The notes under the pieces were generated by a model that saw only the letters and a program-made list of their open reading frames with translations, made no database searches and was not told where the DNA came from. The position numbers and the translations under genes are program-made. From Ptychodera flava (Eukaryota; Hemichordata; Enteropneusta; Ptychoderidae), in NCBI RefSeq assembly GCF_041260155.1, contig NW_027248277.1, positions 26,424,322 through 26,488,321 on the forward strand: a stretch of DNA of 64,000 nucleotides, written 5' to 3'. The first letter of the stretch is position 1; each line of letters begins with the position of its first letter. Shown here one piece after another: positions 35,011 through 47,060 of this stretch.

Positions 35011-35351
35011 TGAAAACATGGACAGCCATCGATGGAGACCGATTGAACGCTGTAATTGAAGCGTCTTTGACCTTGTACGATATATCATACACGTTAAAGG
35101 TGGGAATTTCTCGTTCTATTGGTCTAGTTAATCACCACATAGTTTAATTTCTCAAAATGCTAGCTCGTTTGCCAATGCCACACTTCATCCTCTCGTTGCC
35201 ACACAATGAATAGTTGTACAGTTTTTCTCGAGGGTCTCTGGTGTACAGACCATGGGTGTAAGGTCGATTTTTACATCCATGTACAGACTCAGACAGGCAT
35301 TGGAATTCAGTTACTGAATCAGTTGCTTAGATTACATATCTCGATTACCTG

Positions 35352-36118
35352 TACCGTAGCTGCAATGATTGCAGGAGGAGTCGCTCGTCTGGACTTTGTA
35401 CGCGACCCCAAGGTCGCGTACAAAGTCAATCCAGACGAACAACATCGTCCCTAGCTGCAAAATTGTAGCGCTACGGTGAGGCGGTCGGTGATTTTTGGTT
35501 TTTTGCGACTTCGCTCACCAGTAGCGCTACAAGGCCGATGGCCCTGGGGAGTATCATATAAGCGCGTCGTACTCGACCAGCGTTTTGATGTGGAATGCAA
35601 CATATTTACTGCATTTGGTCGTACCGATTTATCACTACTGAAGACTAAACAGTATACTGCACTAACTTTGTCATTTATGGGGTTGGAATTTGTTCAAACA
35701 CGACGATCGCGTTCCGAAACATTTCTGGGAGCCGTCATTACCAACTTCCGGTAATGGCGGCTCCCACAAACACCGACGCCCCACGCTCAATGTTTTCAGA
35801 ACGCGATCGTCGTGTTTGAACAAATTCCAACCCCATAAATGACAAAGTTAGTGCAGTATACTGTTTAGTCTTCAGTAGTGATAAATCGGTACGACCAAAT
35901 GCAGTAAATATGTTGCATTCCACATCAAAACGCCTGGTCGAGTACGACGCGCTTATATGATACTCCCCAGGGCCATCGGCCTTGTAGCGCTACTGGTGAG
36001 CGAAGTCGCAAAAACCAAAAATCCCCGACCGCCTCACCGTAGCGCTACAATTTTGCAGCTACCCCTCCCCTACAATCATTGCAGCTACCAGGTCGCGTAC
36101 AAAGTCAATCCAGACGAG
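35352..36118. mobile_element. Nested foldback elements
   Basis: The core element (35452-36061) begins TAGCTGCAAAATTGTAGCGC and ends with its reverse complement. Its arms of about 290-310 bp face each other around a 7-base loop at about 35742-35748 (GGAGCCGTCATTACC facing GGTAATGGCGGCTCC). It sits inside an outer repeat whose GGTCGCGTACAAAGTC block occurs inverted near 35392, direct near 35413 and direct near 36092. The same core occurs at 45131-45879. There is no coding sequence; peptides read from both arms are identical only because of the palindrome. Confidence 0.85.
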
Positions 36119-36320
36119 CAACCTCCGCTACGATCATTGAACACCAACCCATAATTATCGAGCGGAGAAAACAGTGCCAATCACATTGTTTTTGACACTG
36201 ACTGTTCACAGTTATTTTAAAAATAAAGCTTTAGCTGCAAAAATTGTACGATCATTTTTCATAAGTAGATATGTGCACAACCCCATGTACCAAAAAAAAT
36301 ACTTCAATTATTTCTGCTAT

Positions 36321-36354
<34 letters not shown>

Positions 36355-36738
36355 TGTGTGTGTGTGTGTGTATGTGTGTGTTGTGTGTGTGTGTGTGTAA
36401 GCATATACACTGGAGCAAAGGGTAAAGGGTCTATGGTGTAAGTAAGAGAGCCAAAAAAACAAAGTGACAATACTTGAAGCCTCAAGAATCCTGTCTACAT
36501 TGATGACTTTTTTATCAATCTTGTGCTTTCATAACTAAACATAGAGCCTATTAAAACCTTGTTGGTATTTTTTTATAATACATTTCCATCAGGATAAACA
36601 AGTGGAGTGCTTAAAGCATCTAGTGAATGGCAGTGAAGTCATGACAGTATTGCTGACCGCTATTGAAAAACTATCATCTATGCTTTGTTACTGAACATAC
36701 TAAATGAATATCACAACAATCCTCGGATGAACCACAAG
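36119..36738. repeat. Non-coding stretch with GTT and GT microsatellites
   Basis: A GTT tract occupies about 36322-36352 and GT tracts about 36356-36398. No gene is recognised before the RecQ relic. Confidence 0.6.
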
Positions 36739-38520
36739 GTTGTTTTAGATCTCAACCTGGTGTCCCTTATGGCTGACCAGGTGCAGCGTCTCAACGTACA
36801 GTACAGCTGAGTGATCAAGAACAAGGCTCTATTACAGGTTTGTTTATATGCTCATGTGTAATTCCATTTTTTTATTTGTAAAATGTATGGTAATGTCAAA
36901 TAAATCATATCACCTAATTTTGAGAATGCTGCAACTATCTATCCACTAATCTATTATCAAGACTTGTGGGGACCATATGTTATTTAAAACCTACTACCTT
37001 GATGTATTTAATAGAAACTGAACTGCATTACTTTTATGAAATATTATCTCTCAATAAGTGTTTTCATGCATCCCATATGGGTGTAAGCTGGCATATAATA
37101 ATATGACTCGAAACTTTCTCAGACATGTACAGTTATATTGTCAAGCACTGCGATGGTGTGGTGTTACATGTAAGGGTGTGCAAAACAGTTATTATCAATG
37201 GCAGTATCAACTATTGAAGGACAAAATGCAAAATGCAAAACTACATACGATTTGTCATTTCATTCTATAAATAACATGTGTATTTTCCCAATATGACATA
37301 TTCAACTGCAGTCTTCATAAATACAGTATTACATATTTTTCATTCACAGACAGAGATAGTGCCATCATGCTACTCAGTCCAGAAATGCTATTTAGTGGTA
37401 ATTGAAGAAATCATCTATGCCAATCAAAGTACAGAGACACCTTTCCATAGTTGTCGATGAAGCACACTGTGTTGTTCAGTGGTATGTGTCAATAATTAAT
37501 AACGTGTATATAAAAATATATGTCTACGTTTGTGTGTGTATACATAGTATAAATTATTCAGTTATACTTCAAAACTTTTATCACATTGAATGTCTGAGTG
37601 AGGAATGTAGCTGCCATCAGATTTTTCAGTATTTTGAAGAAATATTGTATAATGGTAAAATCACCAATTTTGCATGAGAATTGAGTGAAGTGGCAATGAT
37701 AATCATCATATTCAGCACAATGAAAACAGAAAACACTTCAATTTGAAAATTGATATGAAATATTACTAATCCTGCTGAGATAGAGATGACCACACACAGC
37801 TTTTATGATCTCCCACTCTTAAAAATGTTGACATGTCTATTTTTATTTTTACTTGTACAGGGGTAAAATACTATGCTCACATTGGCGAACTACAGAGTCT
37901 TCTTCCAAGAGCTAACATGGTAGCACTCACTGTAACAGCAACTCCAGATCTGAAATAAAGAAAATGTTATGCATGGAAAAATGTGAGCTGGTGAGATGTG
38001 ATCTTGACCGCCACAATATATTCTACCAAACAATACAGGCTCCAACATCAATTGCTGACACATTCTCTTGGCTTTTTGAATCTCTGAGATGCATGAAGAC
38101 GCTAACTAAGAACACATAATTTACTGCAGAAATATCAATTCTTGTGCTTATTTGTACAAGTATTTTATCATTGAATTAAATGATGAATCATGGATTGGGT
38201 CACCAACATTTCAGAATGCACTGTTTACCATGTACCACCACTCCACACCAGTGAAACATGATTGGTTGAAAATCATTCAGCAAGACTGAATCTAAGTTGA
38301 GAGTAATCATAGCTACTGTTGCATTCAGTATGGGAGTGAATGCCCCTGATGTCTACATGTCCATTCATTGGGGAGCCTCTAGATCCTTTGAAGGCTTTGT
38401 ACAGGAATCAGACATTTGCTATGGACAATGTGACTGTAGGGAATGCCCTATACGTTCTGGTTTGATCGCAGAGAGACTTAACAATGAGGAACTTTGTGCA
38501 GCTGCTAAGGATGCCAGCAC
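36739..38520 (+). pseudogene. RecQ-like DNA helicase relic
   Basis: Helicase motifs occur in the right order. VSLMADQVQRLN (motif Ia region) lies near 36760 and LLSPEMLF (Ib) near 37370. VVDEAHCVVQW, the DEAH box, lies at about 37450-37480 and is followed by a GTATGT donor. GELQSLLPR and ALTVTATP (motif III) lie near 37885-37945 after a TTGTACAG acceptor. CDLDRHNIFYQ lies near 38000, and ATVAFSMGVN (V) with HWGASRSFEGFVQES (VI) near 38310-38410. The GRAGRD that should follow QES is missing. In-frame stops near 36810 and 37395, and frame changes near 37960 and 38290, make it non-functional. Motif I (Walker A) is not found. It could be a decayed host paralogue or part of a mobile element. Confidence 0.8.
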
Positions 38521-38912
38521 CTGATTAGTAGTATTACTGACGAACAACAACGGATCATCAAACAAGATTGACCAATATAGAGATTAAATGTCTTAGGCTT
38601 TGATTTCATCAATAGTAATGACTAGGTTGACAGATGCTGTCATTTCTGATATTGTAGACAATATTCCCTACATTCATTGTAAGGACAATACACTCACAGA
38701 GTTTGTGTTTGATTCACATATTGCCTCAGTGGTGTGGAAAATCATTAGTGAAAAATTAGAGTGAAACTATTAGGATTTACATACAACTTAACATACTTGC
38801 ATTCAGAAAAGTGTCATGGTTTTCAATATGTCTAGGCTGAACAAGATCAGGAATGCTGGACTTAGAGGGCTGTAGAGCAAAAGGATTGGTGTTAGGCTAG
38901 CTGCATGAGAAA
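38521..38912. other. Tail of the RecQ relic, unassigned
   Basis: Stop-rich text follows the helicase motifs. Fragments such as ISSITDEQQRIIKQ may be remnants of the same gene, but I cannot align them with confidence. Confidence 0.35.
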
Positions 38913-39405
38913 ACGAGAGCCACAGATCCTACCCATGTCCCATGTGTAAGTACCTACTCTAAGCAAACAGAATTCCATTTGTGCCTCTGCATGTTTTTTC
39001 TCCAGCTATGGTCTCATTTTCTTGGCTTACTTACTGTTCGGACCATATTTAGTACCTACCCTAAAAAGTGTCTTTACTGTAAGTAGATCCAACAGGCGCA
39101 GAGAAGAGTAAATCAAAAATTTACTGGTTGATGTCCATTAATCCATTCACACATTGCCATCTTGGCTTGCCCTGTGATGATTAATGGACATCGACAGACA
39201 GCAACAGAACTTTGATTTACTTTGCAGTGCTCCAGTTGGATGTACTAACAGCAAGACTGTTTTGTCAGGGTAGGTACTAAATTTGGTCTGAATGTGAAAA
39301 AGCCAAGAAAATAAGACCAGAGCGGGAGAAAAGCATGCAGAGGCGCAAACGGAATTCCGTTCGCTTAGAATATGTACTTTGGCATAGGTAGGATCTGTAG
39401 CGCTT
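38913..39405. mobile_element. Foldback element, ~225-bp arms
   Basis: The left arm (about 38913-39135) and right arm (about 39176-39405) are diverged reverse complements. Examples are CACAGATCCTACCCATG against CATAGGTAGGATCTGT, and TTGATGTCCATTAATC against GATTAATGGACATCGA, around a 40-base centre. A 149-codon open frame on the minus strand lies in the right arm; it has no family features and I do not call it a gene. Confidence 0.7.
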
Positions 39406-40892
39406 GTTTTTTTCCGGTACAACCCACGAGAGCTATGACTGCAGCTAGCTATCTTTAGCCCAGGGGAAAAAAATTCTTGTTCATCAGATTTTTTGCGCCA
39501 AGCTTCAGAAGCGGCTAGCAATTTTTTTTTTCCAAACCAGCAAAATCTACCAGTAATTTCACCGGTAATGATAACCTGGTCAAGATTTTGCAACACTCTT
39601 CAATAACAGAGTGAATTGCGTGCAGGAGTGCAGCAGATCTAGAATAAACATGTATTAAACACAAATGGTGGATACAAGCAATAGTTGTGCAGATCCACTA
39701 GGGGGCAAGCTTAAAAAGCCCACCTAGTAAACAAATTTTCAAAAACATAAAATTCCAAATCTGCAAAAGTAGAAGTGGCGATTTGGATGAACAATTTTTT
39801 TTCCCTGGCCTTACTGTGTAGTTATATTCAAAACAAATTTCAATTTTGCTTGGTCTTCCCAGTGTATTGTGATCTCCCCACTGTATAGTGATCTCAGAGT
39901 CCAATATTTATCCAAATACTATTACACACTGCCTACAGTGCAAAGTTTTCTTTACTGTTACTAGACCAGAATGAGACAGTCATTCAAAATTAAGCCAAGT
40001 CTATGTGTCATGCTTTCGAAAGGTCAAACTCTGCATTTGAATGAGTATCATGAGAACTACTCGGTGTTTTGTTACAGGCGGTATTATTTATTTTATTCAT
40101 TTTGTGACTGATGATTTTGCTCCCTCCATACCTGAACTTCATTATGTGACATGTACACTTTTGGGCTGGTGGCCTCCAATATTGTAATAAAAGTTATTGA
40201 TTTACACAAAACTCAGAGATGTGAGAATATTTGAAATCTTTATTTACTTTTGACTAACCCATGTCAATAAATATGACATACATATTGACAGGGTGGGGCG
40301 CATGTATTTTCCTCAAGAATTTGAAGGGTGGTCACCCAAAAATAATCCTGGAAAAAATCAAAATCCCCCTCCCCCAGATGTAAAAAATTAACACTCCCTA
40401 ATTACAAGTCAAGACTTGTAATGTTCCTGTCTTGATGTCTGTATGTTTACATCACAGACCTACATTGTACTTTAGCATGGGGTTTAACAATGGAACACAT
40501 GAATCAAAATGAAAGGATCTTGTTTCCTCACGTGTGTTCCTTGTTGGTGTCTGCAAGATGCCAATAAAAGTAATCAGAGTAATCAGTCAAGATAGCACAC
40601 AAAAAATCCATGTTCAGCAATGAAATCTCTAGAGCGGAATGAAATTGGTGGTAATTTGCAATGCGATGTTCAAACAGATGTTCTGTGATAGCAAAAAAAA
40701 TTCAAATCTCACAAATGCACACAATTACAACAGCCTGTGAGTGCACTTTTTCAGAATGCCCATTTACTAGTTGAGTATTCTTTTTCTTTCCATTTATCCA
40801 CCTGTGTTATTCTTTGGGATCAATATTACAGAAAATGTCAGCATAAAGTTGGGAAATGATCATGTGCCCTCCCTGACTTATGTTTCAACTCC
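39406..40892. other. Non-coding stretch
   Basis: No gene or clear repeat is found. C-rich text near 40360 resembles the G/C-rich ends of local MITEs. Confidence 0.4.
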
Positions 40893-41290
40893 TCATATAT
40901 GTTCACTATCAACACTAGCTTTTGTATGTGTTCCTGACTGAAATGCACATCGAGTTCTTGAAGCTAATGCTTCTCTGAAGTTCTCAATGTCATCACAGTA
41001 CAACACAGTCTTTCCAATCCTGGCAACAGCAGCACTGGTGTGATTTAGTCCCAATGATTTCATTCTTTTCTCAGCAAGTCTATTTGGGAGTTCCATGACA
41101 TAGTAACCATCAAAATTATTTCCTTCTCCTCTCGATAAGTTAATGAACCTATTCCAGGTTATTTGATGACTGAGCCATGGTGACAACAGTGCTTCGGTAC
41201 TTGCTTGGAGAAGAAAAGCCTCAAGTCTATACTTGATCTTGTGACTAGAATAATAGACAAGCATAGCATATCTCCAATGCCTCAAGCATC
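40893..41290 (-). CDS. DUF6589-domain protein fragment
   Basis: The 130-residue minus-strand frame reads HWRYAMLVYYSSHKIKYRLE, then LLSPWLSHQITWNRFINL, then RGEGNNFDGYYVMELPNRLA and a region ending ARIGKTV. This matches the pattern of DUF6589: a WRY helix, LSP...QLxWxRFVN, R-GGN-PxDLxxE-LNR and RVGKAI. The function of DUF6589 is not known to me; it is found in many animals and fungi, often in multi-copy genes. The frame continues upstream past its first in-frame ATG, so this is probably the last exon of a spliced gene or element with earlier exons at higher coordinates. It converges with the RecQ relic. It could be host or transposon derived. Confidence 0.7.
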
Positions 41291-41639
41291 TCTCTCCATA
41301 CCATAGGATATATCAGGCTTGGGAATATGGGTCGGAGTTGTTATTACCTGTATCAAATTAAAAAAACAGACATTGGTTTCTATCTATTGAATATATACAA
41401 TGTAATTAAAAGCACAAATAGTATTCTATAAGATTCTATCACATTAAAAGTTAATAAGAATAAAATTGTTATGATCACAGTTTTAACAATTTTGGTTAAA
41501 ATTCACAAGCTGAACCTTAAAAGTGCAAGTAGTAAGACAGTGTCCAAAATAACATCAGATGTAGAATTTGAGTGGTGTCACATTTGGCGATTCTTTTTTT
41601 TTTTGAAAATTGAGTGGTTAGAGTACAGACACATCAGAA

Positions 41640-42094
41640 TCACAAGTGTATATGATATAGCAAAAATAAAATGTACAAAATTGTATGGTCTTCAATACCG
41701 CAGGTATAATAGCCTTGAAAATCAAACTTAACAGAAAATATACATACCTTTTGTGTTGTAGTGTCTGTTTTGTTCACTTCATATCTTGTCTTGGGGTGAT
41801 ACAGGAAGTGGTTACTTGAGAGATCTGCAATGGATCCATAAACATATGGCAAGTTATCTCTAAATGAACACATACTCTGATGAAAATTGGATACATGAAT
41901 TGGCTTGATTTTCCCTCATCTTGTTTCCTCTGTAGAATATCATTTAACATTTGGTCACACTGCCATAAGCTTAGGGCAGCACTAAGACAGTTGAGGGCCA
42001 CATGGTAGTTTCTGAGTTTTGTGATATAGATGCACAGAATAGGGCGAACAATCATGACAGTGTTTGAAAAAAACGTGCTTAGTAGCACTATCAA
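41640..42094 (-). other. Possible upstream coding part of the DUF6589 gene
   Basis: A minus-strand frame reads SSNHFLYHPKTRYEVNKTD near 41820-41760 and ends at a fair GTATGT splice donor (about 41745). I do not recognise the sequence. Its strand, position and donor fit an exon upstream of the DUF6589 fragment, but a chance open frame is possible. Confidence 0.3.
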
Positions 42095-42315
42095 CCTCTC
42101 ATTATGTAAGACTTTGGGAAGTTTGAAAAATATCTTTGTGGTGATATTTTCCTGCGCGAGGTGTTTGGAAGTTTTTTCCGGTCAAGTTTCAGAAGTGTGT
42201 AGGCAACGTAATTAACTCGCAAAAGTATGGGTTCGCTCACAGTCCCATAGAGGGACTGTGGTTCACTGTTTATGGCAACACTCATTAGACAGATCATGGA
42301 GGTAGAAGGAAAGAC

Positions 42316-42430
42316 AGATGACATGTATGTGGTCGGTAGTGATTAGTATCGATAGCTATTAAGATATATCTCCGCTATATAGGAGACTGGGTACCGTACG
42401 TTGTGAGTTCGAACCCAGTTAAAACCACCG
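42316..42430 (+). repeat. tRNA-derived SINE head, degenerate
   Basis: A B-box-like GAGTTCGAACC at about 42405, preceded by ACTGGGTACCGTACGTTGTG, closely resembles the SINE head near 47101-47135 (ACTGATGCCGTATGTTGTG). The A box is weak. Confidence 0.5.
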
Positions 42431-42530
42431 TATATTGCATACATACCGCATTTGGTGTACATGGAAACATTCTTTTTTTTCTAGTCGCCAATCTCTCAAT
42501 TTTTTGCGATCTTTTCCACAAACTCTCCTA

Positions 42531-42648
42531 CTGCAGTACAGTAGCTCGACTCGAGGTTTTGCCTGGGTATTTGGGTCGGACTGCAAAACCATCTGGTTTT
42601 GCCGCCCGACCCAAATACCCGGCAAAACCTCGAGCTACTGTACTGCAG
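42531..42648. repeat. Hairpin repeat with ~45-bp arms
   Basis: CTGCAGTACAGTAGCTCGA... pairs with TCGAGCTACTGTACTGCAG, and TATTTGGGTCGG pairs with CCGACCCAAATA. The centre is itself a small hairpin (AAAACC-ATCT-GGTTTT). It is probably a MITE. Confidence 0.75.
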
Positions 42649-42756
42649 CTACGGTCTCTTATGAAAAGACAACAAATCACACACACAGACATTGCCGAGA
42701 GTCACTTACAGCATGTGTCGTCTCCGCTGCGTCGTCTCCATGTTTTCAGTCGAGTT

Positions 42757-42912
42757 GCAGTGACCCCGGGTCATACTGAAGGATAAGCCAATCAGCGTCT
42801 GTCCGTAATTCTGTCAGCGGCCATTTTGTGTTACAAACCGTGCCATAGCATTTCCCTTTCCCCAGACTCTCTTCTCGCCGGTAGCGCAGAGGAGTCTGGG
42901 TAACCGAGACTA
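42757..42912 (-). repeat. Composite dispersed repeat
   Basis: The minus strand carries the block shared with 34907-35010, joined to the block shared with 21934-21984. This joint copy shows that the other two are parts of one larger repeat. Confidence 0.7.
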
Positions 42913-43502
42913 CTGTCGAACCAGAAAGCAAGCGCCTTCCAGGCTTGACCTGTTGACCTGACCTCAAATGACCCCTATTACCCACAACCCCCTGCTTTGT
43001 ATGCAAACATACAACATGGCGGCAGAGGCCGCGTCTCCTCGACTGCTTCAGACCACAGTCCCTTGAGACCGTGACGGTTCCGCAGCCTTACCGCAACTGC
43101 TAGGTATCAACGATTTTCAGTCAACGACGCATCGATATCCCCGGAAGGGGAGTCGTACACTGACATTACGGACGGAGCAATTTTACAAGTGACCCATGTT
43201 GAGCTTCATCGTCCGCCAGCACGGCTCGTTAGCCAGACAGGAGTCTGATTTCGGGAAGCATCCGGCTGACCGAACAGCAGGCCGTGGCAAGCGAAGATGG
43301 TAGAGCTTCGGCGTCGCCTGAGCTAACCTAAGGTATACTGCTGTACACTGATTTACCATGACATAGCTGGGGCTGCGGCCATTCGAGTTACTCTGTCGCT
43401 AACTAACATTATAGTTTACACAATCAGTCTATAACATTGTTCAAGGCATGAAGGTAGCAAACTGCACACTCTGAGATGATTGAATTGCATTCGCTGACAT
43501 TC
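42913..43502. other. Non-coding stretch
   Basis: I see no gene. Local GC content rises around 43010-43330 and there are scattered CpGs, but no exon-like conserved frame was recognised. Confidence 0.35.
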
Positions 43503-44984
43503 GACCGCGTTCAAAAAAGTGGTGAGGGGGGGGGGGGCTGGAGGAATTCAAGGGGGGATTCCAAAATTTTTGGGGTAGTCAGGGAGGGGGACTTGAAAGT
43601 TTTGCTCTGCCTATAGGGGGAGGGAACCTGAAAATATTTGACTCCCAACATTTTGATGTCGTCCAATGGTTCCAATGGTTCTAATGTTGGTAATAATTAA
43701 ACAAAATCTAGAATCGTTTTGTTGTACTTTTATGTCTTTAATCTCGAAAAAGTCTAAAAACATATGAATGCCATTAAATTTTCGTAGAACAAGTTGGCCT
43801 TGTAATGGGCAGGAGCTTCAACTGTTGATAATTTTTCAATATTTCTATGCAATATATCAAACACAGTTTCTCGGTGTCTCTCTACAGCATGCTGAAAACA
43901 CAATATTCAGTTGTCAACAAAGCCTGTTTGTCTAAATATTGGTGATAATTGAATGATGCAAATGCACGGTACACGTAGGCTGTGTTGGCAAGCTGAATAC
44001 TGGATAGTTCAACATTCTGTAGGGAATAGAACAAGAACACAATTGTATAAACTGAGCAAAAATATTGTCCAAATAAAAAGTTAATACAACTACTGCCCTG
44101 CTACTACATACTGGCAGTGACAGTGATACATGTAGCTTTAAGAAGAGTTTCGGTCATAGGACACTCAATTGACAGTGAAACATACATCTACTTGTACACA
44201 AGATCCAGCCAGAGAGTAACACATAGAAGACTAGGGGACTAACAGTTACCATGGATTTTTGAATTCTGGCATATGAGAACAATCAAATATTAGAGAAAAA
44301 GATGGGTCACCATAATTGATCTTATACAAATATACGATGAAAAGTCAGTTTTTCTGAAATCACTAAAATCAATATATAAAACCATTCATTTCAAGTTCAT
44401 GCAGTGAATGAAATTTTCACATCTCATTGTACCAATAACACAAAAGTAAAACTTTGAATAGTAAAGACTCTAATTTAAATGGAAAAATGTGTGACTAAAT
44501 GGAATCTTTTATTTTTTATCAAATTTGCCATTATTGCACCCAAAATTTCTGAGATTAAAACATTAATTTCATGGAATATTTTAACCTTCCAGTATTGTCA
44601 ATTTTGTAAAACATTTTATAAGTGGCATCTAAGTTGTATATGTCTTGTACTTTTGAAAAAAAATTTGGTAGATCACTGTGCTCTTTTTTTCACATTTGGT
44701 TAAACGTACAGGAATACACAATTTCATACTCTCTCATGATTGTCATTTAGTGTGCTTTTCTGCTGGTGCCATTGAACTGGCCAGAGTGGATAAACTCAAG
44801 TCGGCTTAGACTGAGATACCATATGCGGCTATATGGTAATTGGGGACACTTGAAAAGTTTTGAGGGTATTGAGGGGGGGACTTGAAATTTTTGATGATAT
44901 TGAGGGGGAGTCTGAAAAAATAAGATTTCGATCGCGATTCCGCCAGTTCCCCCCCCCCCCCCCACCATGTTTTTTGAACGCGGC
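43503..44984. mobile_element. Non-autonomous DNA transposon with G-rich inverted ends
   Basis: The left end GACCGCGTTCAAAAAAGTGG is followed by a run of 12 G. The right end is the reverse complement, with a run of C, then CCACCATGTTTTTTGAACGC and GGCC. Subterminal blocks also pair: GGGGGACTTGAAAGTTTT near 43590 corresponds to text near 44870. The 1.48-kb body has no protein homology. The family is unknown. Confidence 0.7.
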
Positions 44985-45130
44985 CTAATGGCCGTCTAGC
45001 ACAGGTCAGCTGCAAGAGGCAAGCTGTGAAACAGCCCAATCCTTTTGATGTGTCAGGACTTCTGACATGTGTGCTGGCTGGCACAGCATTTCCAACTTTG
45101 AATAAAGTACTCTGAAGTTTTCTTACAGTG

Positions 45131-45879
45131 TAGCTGCAAAATTGTAGTGCTACGGTGAGGCGGTCGGTGATATTTGGTTTTTGCGACTTAACTCACCTGT
45201 AGCGCTACAATGCCAATAGCCCTGTAGAGGTGAAAATAGAGGTATTCTGTTAGTCGCTATTTGGGCTTGTACAACTCTAACAACCACGTCGATGATTGGT
45301 CAATGAAGAACAATAAACAAAAGAACAGCTATCTTTTGGAACAATTATATCATAACAAATGATATAATATGAAATTATAATTGTTGATATAATATGATAT
45401 AATCATGATGTAATTGTTCCAAAAGATAGCTGTTAATAGGATATCATTGGTTTTGTTGTTTATTGTTCTTTATTGACCAATCATCGACGTGGTTCTTACG
45501 CAGTTGTTAGCGTGGTACTAGCCCGAATAGCAACTAACAGAATACCTCGAAAATAAGCGCACCTCATTGGACAAGGAGTGTTGATGTGATTACCAACTTC
45601 CAGTAATGGCGGCTCCCAGAAACACAGATGCCCAATGCCGCCCCAATGTTTATATTGGAACGCGATCGACGTGTTTGAACAAATTTCAGTAGTGATAAAT
45701 CGGTACGACCAAATGCAGTAAACATGTAGCATTTCACATCAACGCGCCTGGTCCAGTGGGGTGCGCTTATTTTCACCTCTACAGGGCCATCGGCATTAAT
45801 TGTAGTGCTACTGGTGAGCGAAGTCCCCAAACCCAAAATTCACCGACCATCTCACCGTAGCGCTATAATTTTGCAGGTA
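45131..45879. mobile_element. Foldback element with 10-bp target duplication
   Basis: The ends TAGCTGCAAAATTGTAGTGC and ...TATAATTTTGCAGGTA match the foldback at 35452-36061. TCTTACAGTG lies directly before (45121-45130) and directly after (45880-45889). This perfect 10-bp direct repeat is best explained as a target-site duplication. A length of 9-10 bp is usual for Mutator-like and foldback elements. Part of the left arm is missing, and another MITE (45239-45548) sits inside what remains. Confidence 0.85.
45239..45548. mobile_element. Palindromic MITE nested in the foldback
   Basis: The terminal inverted repeat GAGGTATTCTGTTAG / CTAACAGAATACCTC bounds 310 bp. GAAAATA flanks both sides (45232-45238 and 45549-45555), a 7-bp target duplication. 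Inside, CCACGTCGATGATTGGTCAAT and ATCTTTTGGAACAATTA recur inverted, so most of it is palindromic. Confidence 0.8.
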
Positions 45880-46342
45880 TCTTACAGTGCATCTTGCTGA
45901 TGGACACCATTCTAGGGAGGCCACCAGAGAAAGTCATACAGCAGTGCACCACAACATGTACAGTACTCCTTAGTTTACAGATGTATCTACATCTGTTAAC
46001 AAAGTTTACAAAATTGCCAGGGTCGCATTTTTTATCTTCTTGATTAAAATTTCGAAGGCTTTCATATACTTCAAGTCACATAATATTAGCAAAATAGTCT
46101 GAAGATAGCATAATTTGTTTTCATCAATTTAATGCAGCCTACACATAACTTGCAAGTCCAAATGTGGCTGGTGTTATTAAAATAAAGTAGTCTGATCAGA
46201 AGTGAAACAGTTTGACTGGAAATAATTTACTAGTATTCTGAACTCCATCATATTAAACAAAGGCAATGCTGCAATTTCCCTTACATCTCTTTCTTTCCAT
46301 GATGTTTGAAATTTAATCACAGTCTTGGTGTTTTTCTTACAG

Positions 46343-46463
46343 TTTTTTGAAAAAAGAATTCAGCCCTTTTGTGGATAAGTTGGCATCTGCACAAAGATTT
46401 CCGGCAAATCAACTTTTCAAGAAATGGACAATGCTGGATTCCTGGGTATAAATAGATCAACAG
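46343..46463 (+). pseudogene. ACAD N-terminal exon
   Basis: After a TTTTTCTTACAG acceptor the exon encodes KKEFSPFVDKLASAQRFPAN and QLFKK, then, one base out of frame, MDNAGFLGINRST before a GTGAGA donor. This matches the ACAD N-terminal helix pattern (F..E..PF...W...G..P..L..K....G.LGI). The single-base loss lies at about 46421-46426. The exon ends after the first base of a codon, and the next exon supplies AA to make Glu, so the splice phase fits. Confidence 0.75.
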
Positions 46464-47060
46464 GTGAGAAATGTGTCTCAACCTTTTTAAACAACCTTTG
46501 TCTTTTTAGTATGTTTGGGTAGTTGACAAGTTGTTGGTGATAGACAATCAGAGAATTAGAAGGAACTCACCGACCTGTTTCCTTCCCTCTATGTTAACAC
46601 CCTTGAACCACCATGGTTTGGCCCAAACCTATTGTTATCAAAGGTGATTGTGGACCTGCAAACTGGGAATGGGGACAAACAGGTCGTAGGACACTTTGAC
46701 AGGAAAATTGTATAAATGTAGAGAATTACGCGGAGCCGTGTCAACTTTGAGCTTTGAGGAAAGAGTAGGCCAAATTTGAGCTTTGAAGGTGAGAAGTTGT
46801 GTGACTCTGCAAAAAAACATGCGTAAATGATGACGTCAAAGAGAGAAAATTCCATGGGATTATATACTGTATTTATCACATAAAGTCTTCTCATTTTTCG
46901 TTTGATGTGGATAGATCAAAATTATTGTCAAAACATTACGGGAATTTTAGGCTCCATTAACTTAGGAATACCCTACTTAGGAATACCCTACCCTTAGGAA
47001 TACCCTGTCAGAAAAATGTAACAACTTAGCCGGCTATTGAACCACTCTTTTTTTTGGGAG

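Noticed and set aside
39147-39596. 149-codon minus-strand open frame
   Set aside because: It lies mostly in the right arm of a foldback element and shows no recognised motif.
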